Shown piece after piece: positions 1-5,289 of a DNA stretch of 5,376 nt. Location of the stretch: NCBI GenBank assembly GCA_030540535.1, contig JAUNWB010000116.1:1-5376 (forward strand). The letters run 5' to 3'. Position numbers and translations under genes: made by a program. The stretch is from Elusimicrobiales bacterium. Its GTDB lineage: Bacteria; Elusimicrobiota; Elusimicrobia; Elusimicrobiales; Elusimicrobiaceae. How positions within the stretch are numbered: position 1 is the stretch's first letter; every line of letters begins with the position of its first letter. The notes under the pieces are model-generated. The model saw only the letters and a program-made list of their open reading frames with translations. It searched no databases and was not told the DNA's origin.

Positions 1-50
1 TTTGTAATCTGTGGCGGGTGAAAAATTTTTTAACGGAGCGCGACCGCTTT

Positions 51-1421
51 TTATAAATCGCGTCCGGCGGGGTCTTTTCCGTCTATCAGCCCCTCCTGCT
101 TTTCATGGCCGTGGATTTCCGCTTTGTCCCTTAGTTTGCGATGGTACGTAATGGCGAAGCGGTGTACCTCGTCGCGAATTTCCATCAGCAGGTTTAACGC
201 CGGGTCCCCGATGGGCAGTTTAATGCTTTCCTCCGCGCCGGGCAGATAAATTCCCTCGTGCGTTTCCGCCAGCGAAATAAACGGGATAAACATCCCCGCG
301 CGTTCGTAAGCGTTCAACGCGGCGGAAATTTGGCTTTTGCCGCCGTCCAAAAGGATTAAATCGGGCGCTTGCGACGGGTCGCGCTTGATTTGGCGCAGGC
401 GGCGGTAGACGCTTTCTTCCATCATCGTAAAATCGCTTCCGCCGCGTTCGGGCAGTTTGGAGCGGATTTTAAAACGGCGGTAATGTTCGTGGTTTTTCTC
501 GCCGTTAATATAGCAAACCATACACCCCACGGCTTCGCGCCCGAATAAATGGGAGTTATCAAACGCCTCGATATGCGCGGGCAGTTTGTGCATGCCGATT
601 ACTTCGGCCAGCCGCTTTAATTTATCGGTATTTTCCATGGCCGTCGTGATTTTTTCGTCTTTGAACCGCCCGACCAGCACGCGTTCTTTCATGTGGGAAA
701 GCGCATGCAAAAAGTTGCGGAATACGGCGGCCTGTTCGTATTCCATTTTATCGGAATGGGCTTTCATAAGAGCGGTGATATTTTCGGTAATGTTGCCGAA
801 ATTTCCTTCCAAAAAATCCGCCATGCGCTGCGCGAGCGCGCGGTAATCTTCGTACGAAATTTTCCCCGCGCACGGGGCCGGGCACTGGCCCGTATGATAA
901 TAAATGCACGTATTTATTTTGCGCGGATCCAGTTCTTTTTCGCGCGAAAAATTCCATTTGCACGGACGCAGGGGCGCGTATTTGCTCTTCCACAAAAAGC
1001 GCATTAAACTTTTGACGATGCTGGACTTGGGGTACGGGCCGAAATATAAGTCCTTCCCGCGGATTACGCGGCGCGTCATCTGCAGGCGCGGATAATCTTC
1101 GCCCATCGTCAGTTTTAAATAAGGGTAGCTTTTGCCGTCTTTGCCGAGCGAATTAAAAAAGGGTTGGTACTGCTTGATGAGTTTTTCTTCCAAGACAAGC
1201 GCGTCGCGTTCGCTTGCGCAGGTAACATAATCTATTTTGGCAATCAGCGGCAGCAGGCTGGGCAGTTTCCAGCCGCGCGAATAAAGGTTGGATTCCTGGA
1301 AATACTGCTTTACGCGGTCGGCCAGGTTTTTGGCTTTGCCCACGTAAATAATGGTGCCCTCTTTGGCGCGCATGATGTAAACGCCGGGTTTATTTGGTAA
1401 AATAGAAAGACGCGGATCCAT
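51..1421 (-). CDS. uvrC: Compact UvrC-family excinuclease subunit lacking the C-terminal HhH domain
   Basis: UvrC makes the two incisions around a DNA lesion in nucleotide excision repair after UvrAB recognition, in the cytoplasm. The 456-residue product shows the family order. A GIY-YIG nuclease domain occupies about 10-92, with GVY at 13-15, YVG at 26-28, R36, E78 and N90 as likely catalytic or structural residues. Four cysteines (154, 172, 180, 184) match the known UvrC Fe-S cysteine cluster. A UVR (UvrB-binding) motif lies at about 211-244. An RNase H-like domain follows, with the expected triad D288 (FDNSH), D359 (LLDGG) and H420 (VHRFA). Full-length UvrC is about 560-610 residues. Here the protein stops about 28 residues after the HRKL motif, so the helix-hairpin-helix DNA-binding domain is absent, and the UVR-to-RNase H link is only about 40 residues. 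The start is fixed by an in-frame TAA 12 bases upstream and by the LPNKPGVY N-terminus. No Shine-Dalgarno is visible. It diverges from rpsT. Family assignment is firm; full excinuclease activity is inferred. Confidence 0.93.
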   Translation of the reverse strand: MDPRLSILPNKPGVYIMRAKEGTIIYVGKAKNLADRVKQYFQESNLYSRGWKLPSLLPLIAKIDYVTCASERDALVLEEKLIKQYQPFFNSLGKDGKSYPYLKLTMGEDYPRLQMTRRVIRGKDLYFGPYPKSSIVKSLMRFLWKSKYAPLRPCKWNFSREKELDPRKINTCIYYHTGQCPAPCAGKISYEDYRALAQRMADFLEGNFGNITENITALMKAHSDKMEYEQAAVFRNFLHALSHMKERVLVGRFKDEKITTAMENTDKLKRLAEVIGMHKLPAHIEAFDNSHLFGREAVGCMVCYINGEKNHEHYRRFKIRSKLPERGGSDFTMMEESVYRRLRQIKRDPSQAPDLILLDGGKSQISAALNAYERAGMFIPFISLAETHEGIYLPGAEESIKLPIGDPALNLLMEIRDEVHRFAITYHRKLRDKAEIHGHEKQEGLIDGKDPAGRDL

Positions 1422-1425
1422 GGTT

Positions 1426-1435
1426 ATATTTTAAC
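1426..1435 (-). promoter_or_regulatory. Candidate -10 region of uvrC, very close to the start codon
   Basis: Read on the minus strand this is GTTAAAATAT, containing the -10-like hexamer TAAAAT. Only six bases separate that hexamer from the uvrC ATG, so transcription starting at the usual distance would begin at or next to the A of ATG, giving a leaderless or nearly leaderless mRNA. This agrees with the lack of a Shine-Dalgarno sequence. I see no good -35 box 16-19 bases upstream, so the call is tentative; the true promoter could lie further into the 119-bp intergenic region. Confidence 0.35.
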
Positions 1436-1474
1436 ATTTCCCGCGTACTGCTTACTGTGCGGCCCAAAAACGGG

Positions 1475-1504
1475 TTGACCCGGGGGCGCGGAATAGGTTA
1501 AAAT
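1475..1504 (+). promoter_or_regulatory. Sigma70-type promoter of rpsT
   Basis: TTGACC at 1475-1480 matches the -35 consensus at five of six positions. TAAAAT at 1499-1504 matches the -10 consensus at five of six. The spacer is 18 bases. The expected transcription start is near 1511, leaving a short leader of about 30 bases before the rpsT ATG. That leader looks too short to hold a complex structured regulator. Confidence 0.75.
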
Positions 1505-1527
1505 ATTAGTAACCCGATTTTTCTATA

Positions 1528-1532
1528 GAGGA
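1528..1532 (+). promoter_or_regulatory. Ribosome binding site of rpsT
   Basis: GAGGA sits eight bases before the ATG at 1541, which is normal Shine-Dalgarno spacing and confirms the chosen start. Confidence 0.8.
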
Positions 1533-1540
1533 ATTATTAA

Positions 1541-1822
1541 ATGGCAAAATTAAAAACTGGTAGACACACGAGCGCCATCAAAGCGCAGCGCCAAGCTGAA
1601 AAAAGAACTTCTGAAAACAAAGGTTTGATCAAAAAAGTTCGCTTGGCCACCAAAGCCGTGAACGCTTCCGCCAAAACGAAAGCCGCCACGCTGAAAGAAG
1701 ACTTGAAAAAAGCCGATTCTTGCATCGACAAAGCCGCTAAAAAGAACGTTATCCACTGGAAAACGGCTGCCCGCAAGAAATCCCGCTTGGCCAAAGCCGC
1801 CAACAAAGCTGTGGCCGCTTAA
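1541..1822 (+). CDS. rpsT: Small ribosomal subunit protein bS20
   Basis: bS20 is a small, very basic 16S rRNA-binding protein of the 30S subunit that takes part early in assembly. The 93-residue product is rich in Lys, Arg and Ala and lacks any hydrophobic segment. It shows the family pattern of an N-terminal basic stretch with AIKAQRQAEKR, the central GLIKKVRLATKAV helix, and the conserved late segment KNVIHWKTAARKKSRLAK (compare GLIHKNKAARHKANL in E. coli S20). The family is usually about 83-90 residues, so the length is slightly above normal. It is a single-gene transcription unit with its own promoter, Shine-Dalgarno and terminator. This is common for rpsT. It diverges from uvrC and converges with the nucleoside permease gene. 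Confidence 0.96.
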   Translation: MAKLKTGRHTSAIKAQRQAEKRTSENKGLIKKVRLATKAVNASAKTKAATLKEDLKKADSCIDKAAKKNVIHWKTAARKKSRLAKAANKAVAA

Positions 1823-1841
1823 GCAGAGTCTAACACCATTT

Positions 1842-1870
1842 AAAACCGCTCCTGCAGGAGCGGTTTTTTT
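1842..1870 (+). terminator. Rho-independent terminator of rpsT
   Basis: A perfect palindrome spans 1842-1867. The core CCGCTCC / GGAGCGG stem has a TGCA loop, flanked by AAAA on the left and a seven-T tract (1864-1870) on the right. It begins 20 bases after the rpsT stop codon. The flanking A run means it could in principle also act on minus-strand transcripts coming from the permease gene. Confidence 0.92.
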
Positions 1871-1946
1871 GTGCATTTTTCTGGGGACTGGGTTTACGCC
1901 CGGGCATTTTTATATCCGTTTTCTTCCATGCCTGTTTTTACCGCAC

Positions 1947-1975
1947 AAAAAAACGGCGTCCTAAAAAGAACGCCG
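1947..1975 (-). terminator. Rho-independent terminator of the nupG-like gene
   Basis: On the minus strand an eight-base stem (CGGCGTTC pairing with GGACGCCG, including one T-G pair) encloses a TTTTTA loop and is followed directly by seven Ts. It starts about 20 bases after the permease stop codon. With the rpsT terminator it insulates the two converging genes. Confidence 0.88.
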
Positions 1976-1996
1976 CTTGTTACTGTAAAATAATGC

Positions 1997-3316
1997 TTAG
2001 TTTTCGGCCGGGTTATGTTTGTATTTAAAGATAATGGCAAACAGCACCGCTACCACCAAAGAGTAGCCGGCAAAAACAAACCAGGATTCGCTCCAGCCCG
2101 TCATAATCGCGCTGGACACGTCCGCCGGGTACACTTCGCCCGCAGGCAAGAATCCGTGCGCGGCGGTATAGGCGTTGATATGAACGTTTACCAGTTTGTT
2201 AATCACCCACTGGGCGCCCAAGGTGCCGATCATCGCGCCGAAGCCGTTGGTCATCAGCATGAACACGCCCTGCGCGCTGGAGCGGATGGACGGATCGGTT
2301 TCTTTATCCACATACAGCGAGCCGGACACGTTAAAGAAGTCGAACGCCACGCCGTACACAATCATGGACAGAATCAAAAGCACAATCCCCACGCCCGTGG
2401 ACGGGTTGCCCACGACGAAGAAGCCAAAGCGCAGCACCCACGCCAGCATGCTGATAAGCATTACCTTCTTAATACCAAAACGTTTTAAGAAGAACGGAAT
2501 CAGCAAAATGCACAGCGTTTCGGAAATTTGGGAAAGAGAAATAAGCGCGTTGGCGTTATTGGCGCCCCAGGAGCCGGCAAACCCCATCAGCGAGTTAAAA
2601 CCGTTGATAAACGGGTTGGCATACGCGTTGGTAATCTGCAAAGACATACCGAGCAACATGGAGAAAATAAAGAAAATCGCCATCTTTTTCTGCTTAAACA
2701 GCGCAAACGCTTTGAGGCCCATCGCTTCGGCCAGAGTTTGGGCTTTGGTCTGGCAGGTGGGGCAGGCGGGCAGCGTAAAAGCGTAAACGGCCAAAATCAC
2801 GCCGAGTACGGCGGAAAAATACCACTGCACATAGGAGTTTTGGAATCCCGCAAAGTTGGTGGTCAGCATGGCGCAGATAAAACCCACGGTGCCGAATACG
2901 CGAATCGGCGGGAAGGCCGTCACCGTATCCAGGCCGGACTGGCGCAGCGCCGTATAAGCCACGGAGTTGGAAAGAGCCAGCGTAGGCATATAAAACGCCA
3001 CGCTGAACGTGTAAAAACCGAATACCGCCGCCAGGCTGATGTGGGGGAGCGAACCGAAATACGCCGCCGCGGCCATACCGGCCGCCGCCAGGAAATGGCA
3101 GATGCCCAGCATTTTTTGGGCGGGAATCCAGCGGTCCGCCACAATGCCGATTACCGCCGGCATGAAAAGGGACACGAAGCCCTGCACGGCGTAAAACCAG
3201 CCGATGTTTTCCGCAAGTCCAGCCCCGGCCAGAAACGCGCCCATAGACGTTAAGTACGCGCCCCAAACGGCAAACTGGAGGAAGTTCATTACGGTCAAGC
3301 GAATTTTAATGTTCAT
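1997..3316 (-). CDS. nupG: NupG-family nucleoside:H+ symporter (MFS permease)
   Basis: This is a 439-residue inner-membrane protein with about 12 hydrophobic segments that imports nucleosides driven by the proton gradient. It is recognisably NupG/XapB family along its length: FLQFAVWGAYLTSMG (12-26), IGIVADRW (56-63), FPPIRVFGTVGFI (135-147), ALFKQKKMAIFFIFSMLLG (205-223), LSQISETL (261-268), SMIVYGVAFDFFN (317-329) and the KYKH tail. From memory of the E. coli NupG structure, the nucleoside-contacting positions align with R139, T143, Q227, N230, Q263, E266, Y321 and F325, all conserved here. E. coli NupG is 418 residues; the extra length lies mainly between TM11 and TM12 (about 375-405). A CPTC motif sits at 185-188 in the central loop. 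The start is supported by N-terminal alignment and an in-frame TGA about 24 bases upstream, though there is no clear Shine-Dalgarno. Substrate range (purine or pyrimidine nucleosides) cannot be decided. Confidence 0.93.
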   Translation of the reverse strand: MNIKIRLTVMNFLQFAVWGAYLTSMGAFLAGAGLAENIGWFYAVQGFVSLFMPAVIGIVADRWIPAQKMLGICHFLAAAGMAAAAYFGSLPHISLAAVFGFYTFSVAFYMPTLALSNSVAYTALRQSGLDTVTAFPPIRVFGTVGFICAMLTTNFAGFQNSYVQWYFSAVLGVILAVYAFTLPACPTCQTKAQTLAEAMGLKAFALFKQKKMAIFFIFSMLLGMSLQITNAYANPFINGFNSLMGFAGSWGANNANALISLSQISETLCILLIPFFLKRFGIKKVMLISMLAWVLRFGFFVVGNPSTGVGIVLLILSMIVYGVAFDFFNVSGSLYVDKETDPSIRSSAQGVFMLMTNGFGAMIGTLGAQWVINKLVNVHINAYTAAHGFLPAGEVYPADVSSAIMTGWSESWFVFAGYSLVVAVLFAIIFKYKHNPAEN

Positions 3317-3318
3317 AA

Positions 3319-3420
3319 GTTTTAGCGCGCCGGAGAGTCATCCGGCGGAAACGATACGAGTATCCTCCGTGGAATTAAGCGCGCGGGTGCGGTAAGCGCG
3401 GCGCCGCGCGCCGCTAAAAC
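3319..3420. repeat. Inverted-repeat-rich intergenic DNA between nupG and yajQ
   Basis: Several symmetrical elements crowd the region between the divergent genes. An outer inverted repeat GTTTTAGCG (3319-3327) / CGCTAAAAC (3412-3420) spans it. Within lie a GCCGGA / TCCGGC hairpin with a six-base loop (3329-3346), a GATAC-GA-GTATC dyad (3353-3364), and a 14-base GC-only palindrome (3396-3409). None is followed by a T tract in a way that makes a terminator. They could be protein operators or a structured nupG 5' leader; the sequence does not decide. Confidence 0.6.
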
Positions 3421-3421
3421 C

Positions 3422-3452
3422 ATTGTACAAAAAAAGCTATAATATTAGTAAA
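3422..3452 (-). promoter_or_regulatory. Possible nupG promoter
   Basis: On the minus strand TTTACT is followed after 19 bases by TACAAT (3422-3427), a one-mismatch -10 box. The spacer is long and the -35 weak. If real, it overlaps the yajQ promoter on the other strand and gives nupG a GC-rich leader of about 100 bases carrying the hairpins described between 3329 and 3409. Confidence 0.25.
3438..3443 (+). promoter_or_regulatory. -10 box of the yajQ-TPR unit
   Basis: A perfect TATAAT lies 37 bases before the yajQ ATG. There is no good -35 hexamer at the standard distance: the bases 17 upstream are TAAAAC, and the nearby TTGTAC is only nine bases away. The promoter may therefore depend on an activator or on the A-rich spacer. 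The bases after the box match those after the rpsT -10 box. Confidence 0.6.
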
Positions 3453-3466
3453 TAAATCCAGCCCCC

Positions 3467-3472
3467 GGAGGT
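3467..3472 (+). promoter_or_regulatory. Ribosome binding site of yajQ
   Basis: GGAGGT, a near-ideal Shine-Dalgarno, lies eight bases before the ATG at 3481 and fixes the start. Confidence 0.88.
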
Positions 3473-3480
3473 CTTACATT

Positions 3481-3975
3481 ATGGCAGATTACAGTTTTGA
3501 CGTAGTGTCCAAGGTGGACTTGAACGTCATCAGCGAAGCCGTCACCGCGGCAAATAAAGAAATTACCAACCGCTACGATTTTAAAGGCACTAGCTCGTCT
3601 ATCGAACTCAACCAGAAAGACAACGAATTAAAACTCGCCTCCAGCGACGAATACAAAGTAAACACCCTGCGCGATATCATTTTCACCCGTATCGCCAAAC
3701 GCGGCATTCCGCTTAAAAACATGCAGCCGCAGAAAATCGAAGCCGCTTTGGGCGGAACCGCCAAACAGACGGTAAAAATCCAGCAGGGCATCCCGGCCGA
3801 TAAAGCCAAAGAAATCTCTAAAGCGATTAAAGACGCCAAACTGAAAGTTTCCGCTTCCATCCAGGGGGACCAGCTGCGCGTATCTTCCAAATCCAAAGAC
3901 GAACTGCAAAATACCATGGCCCTTTTGAGAAACGGAGACTACGGCGTAGAACTCCAGTTCACCAACTACCGCTAG
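3481..3975 (+). CDS. yajQ: YajQ family nucleotide/cyclic-di-GMP-binding protein
   Basis: YajQ (UPF0234) proteins are small soluble cytoplasmic proteins made of two ferredoxin-like domains. Some members bind cyclic di-GMP and act as effectors through partner proteins; the general role is not settled. The 164-residue product covers the whole family (usually about 160-165). It shows the typical start SFDVVSKVDLNVISEAV (5-21), the RYDFKG segment (31-36), the VNTLRDII helix (59-66), the KRGIP turn, the QGIPADKAKEISKAIKDAKLKV block (102-123), SIQGDQLRVSSKSKDELQ (126-143) and the QFTNYR end (159-164). No membrane segment or signal peptide is present. It is the first gene of a two-gene unit; the next start codon is nine bases after its stop. 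Binding of cyclic di-GMP is inferred from other family members, and no cyclic-di-GMP synthesis or breakdown gene is in this window. Confidence 0.94.
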   Translation: MADYSFDVVSKVDLNVISEAVTAANKEITNRYDFKGTSSSIELNQKDNELKLASSDEYKVNTLRDIIFTRIAKRGIPLKNMQPQKIEAALGGTAKQTVKIQQGIPADKAKEISKAIKDAKLKVSASIQGDQLRVSSKSKDELQNTMALLRNGDYGVELQFTNYR

Positions 3976-3977
3976 GA
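3974..3977 (+). promoter_or_regulatory. Ribosome binding site of the TPR gene, overlapping the yajQ stop
   Basis: AGGA lies seven bases before the ATG at 3985 and shares bases with the yajQ TAG stop (3973-3975). Ribosomes finishing yajQ would sit on this site, so translational coupling is likely. Confidence 0.6.
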
Positions 3978-3984
3978 TAACGAC

Positions 3985-5244
3985 ATGAGAAAAACCGTCT
4001 TTTTACTTACTCTGGCCGCGCTGTGCGCTCCGTGCGCGTACGCGGCGGATGCGGCCGCCGGCCTGGAATTTTATAAAAAAGAAATTTCCGCCTTCCCGGC
4101 CGACACTAACCGCGAAACCCGCGCCGCAGCCAAAGCGCTTGCGGACGGCCTCAACACCTGGGCGGCCCAAAACCCGGCTTCGCCCGCCGTTAAAGACGCC
4201 ATGCTGATGCAGGCCCGGCTTTATCTGCGCGCGCAGGAAAACGGCTACGCGGCCGTTACCCTGTTCCGCCTGCGCAACCTGTATCCGCAAACGGATATGA
4301 ATTTGCTGACCCCTCTCATGGCCGATGCGGTGCAAGCCGTACAAACCAACCGCCGCGACCAGGCGACAAACCTGTTCATCGCCACCCGCCAGGACGGCGA
4401 ACAAACCGCCGCCGAGCGCGAAGCGCAAGCGTTGTACGCGCTTTCCAAACTGTCCGGCCGCGGGCTTTATACGCCCGGTTCGGAAGCGTTCGAAGCGTTC
4501 TTTGTGCGCTATCCTTCTTACGAAGAAAACGATAAAGTGGAATTGTGGTACGGGGATTTCCACCGCGAAAACGGCAACTACCTGGCCGCCATTTCCCAAT
4601 ACAAAAAAGCGGCGGAACTGTACCCCAACACGCCGTACAAAGCCGCCAGCCTGCGCCTAATTGGCGATATTTATGCCGATAATTTGAAAGATACGGCTTC
4701 CGCCACCGCGGCCTATACCCGCGTACTGCGCGAATTTGAAGGCTCAGCCGAAACGGGTATCGTCTACAAACACATGGCCATTTTGGACGAAAACAACAAA
4801 CAGTACGACGGCGCGCTCATCAATTACGATAAAGCCATCGAACTCTTAGGCGCCACACCGACGGCTTACGAAGCCTACCGCGGCAAAGCCGACGTTTACG
4901 CCAAAACCAAAAATTACGAAGCCGCCTATAACACGCTGCACCAAACGGCCGCGCTGTTTGGTTCGGACGAAGAAAAATCCACTGCTTCGTTAAAAGAAGC
5001 GGCCAAAATCGCAAAAAAATACCTGCGGGACCAGACCAAATACACGCAATCACTGGAAAAAGCCCTCCTGGCGCACCCTTCCGGCCCGAATGCGGCACAG
5101 CTGATGTTTGACCTAGGCCAAGCCTATGAACAAGCCGGCAAGAATATGCAGGCCGTGGAGATGTACAAAAAGTTGATTATCAATTATCCGACGGACAAAC
5201 TTTCTTCCCGTGCGCAGGGTAAATTAAATAAATTAACGAAATAA
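3985..5244 (+). CDS. Secreted tetratricopeptide-repeat protein of unknown role
   Basis: The 419-residue product begins with a clear Sec signal peptide (MRK, hydrophobic core about 5-18, likely cleavage after AYA at 20), so the mature protein should act in the periplasm or at the envelope. Cysteines at 14 and 17 do not form a lipobox (preceding residues L and P), so it is probably not a lipoprotein. The mature part is mostly helical with TPR-like units. The clearest are near 183-215 (YGDFHRENGNYLAAISQYKK), 217-252, 259-290 (DENNKQYDGALINYDKAIEL), 294-325 and 370-403 (DLGQAYEQAGKNMQAVEMYK). The N-terminal third (about 25-180) is also helical and may hold degenerate repeats. The pattern recalls CpoB/YbgF- or BamD-like envelope scaffolds, but no specific family signature is seen. 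It follows yajQ by nine bases and ends just before a terminator, so the pair is almost certainly cotranscribed. Function is unknown; binding of partner proteins is the usual TPR role. Confidence 0.88.
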   Translation: MRKTVFLLTLAALCAPCAYAADAAAGLEFYKKEISAFPADTNRETRAAAKALADGLNTWAAQNPASPAVKDAMLMQARLYLRAQENGYAAVTLFRLRNLYPQTDMNLLTPLMADAVQAVQTNRRDQATNLFIATRQDGEQTAAEREAQALYALSKLSGRGLYTPGSEAFEAFFVRYPSYEENDKVELWYGDFHRENGNYLAAISQYKKAAELYPNTPYKAASLRLIGDIYADNLKDTASATAAYTRVLREFEGSAETGIVYKHMAILDENNKQYDGALINYDKAIELLGATPTAYEAYRGKADVYAKTKNYEAAYNTLHQTAALFGSDEEKSTASLKEAAKIAKKYLRDQTKYTQSLEKALLAHPSGPNAAQLMFDLGQAYEQAGKNMQAVEMYKKLIINYPTDKLSSRAQGKLNKLTK

Positions 5245-5259
5245 GCGTCTTTAGGAAAC

Positions 5260-5289
5260 AAAAAACCCGCTCTAAAGAGCGGGTTTTTT
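5260..5289 (+). terminator. Rho-independent terminator of the yajQ-TPR unit
   Basis: A stem CCCGCTC (5266-5272) / GAGCGGG (5277-5283) with a TAAA loop is flanked by six As (5260-5265) and six Ts (5284-5289), so it should work in both directions. It starts 15 bases after the TPR gene stop. This symmetry would also suit a converging gene beyond the right edge, which is not visible here. Confidence 0.92.

Noticed and set aside
1..50. Possible frameshifted continuation of uvrC encoding the missing HhH domain
   Set aside because: Only 50 bases lie beyond the stop, too few to test an HhH domain of about 60 residues. The bases there are AT-rich and unlike HhH-coding sequence. A domain further left, outside the window, cannot be excluded.
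29..53. Terminator for uvrC
   Set aside because: On the minus strand only a weak five-base stem with a G-T pair can be formed before the A/T-rich run, and the Ts do not follow the stem directly. Not strong enough to list.
586..1007. Open frames on the plus strand opposite uvrC
   Set aside because: They lie fully inside the well-conserved uvrC gene, lack ribosome binding sites, and their translations resemble no known protein.
1550..1876. Open frames antisense to rpsT
   Set aside because: They mirror the Lys/Ala-rich rpsT sequence as Phe/Leu/Gly-rich products, and the real gene has promoter, ribosome binding site and terminator.
2015..3266. Long open frames overlapping nupG, including one of 241 codons on the plus strand
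   Set aside because: Their products are rich in Arg, His and Gly as expected for shadow frames of a GC-rich membrane protein gene. The NupG frame is supported by clear homology along its length.
3423..3428. TTGTAC as a -35 box for yajQ
   Set aside because: It is only nine bases from TATAAT, far shorter than the 16-19 bases needed.
4024..4047. Lipoprotein signal in the TPR protein (cysteines at residues 14 and 17)
   Set aside because: The residues before the cysteines (Leu and Pro) break the lipobox rule, whereas AYA followed by AD is a good signal peptidase I site.
4483..4500. Tandem 9-base repeat GAAGCGTTC twice inside the TPR gene
   Set aside because: It encodes EAFEAF within a helical region, keeps frame and is too short to suggest more than chance or simple slippage.
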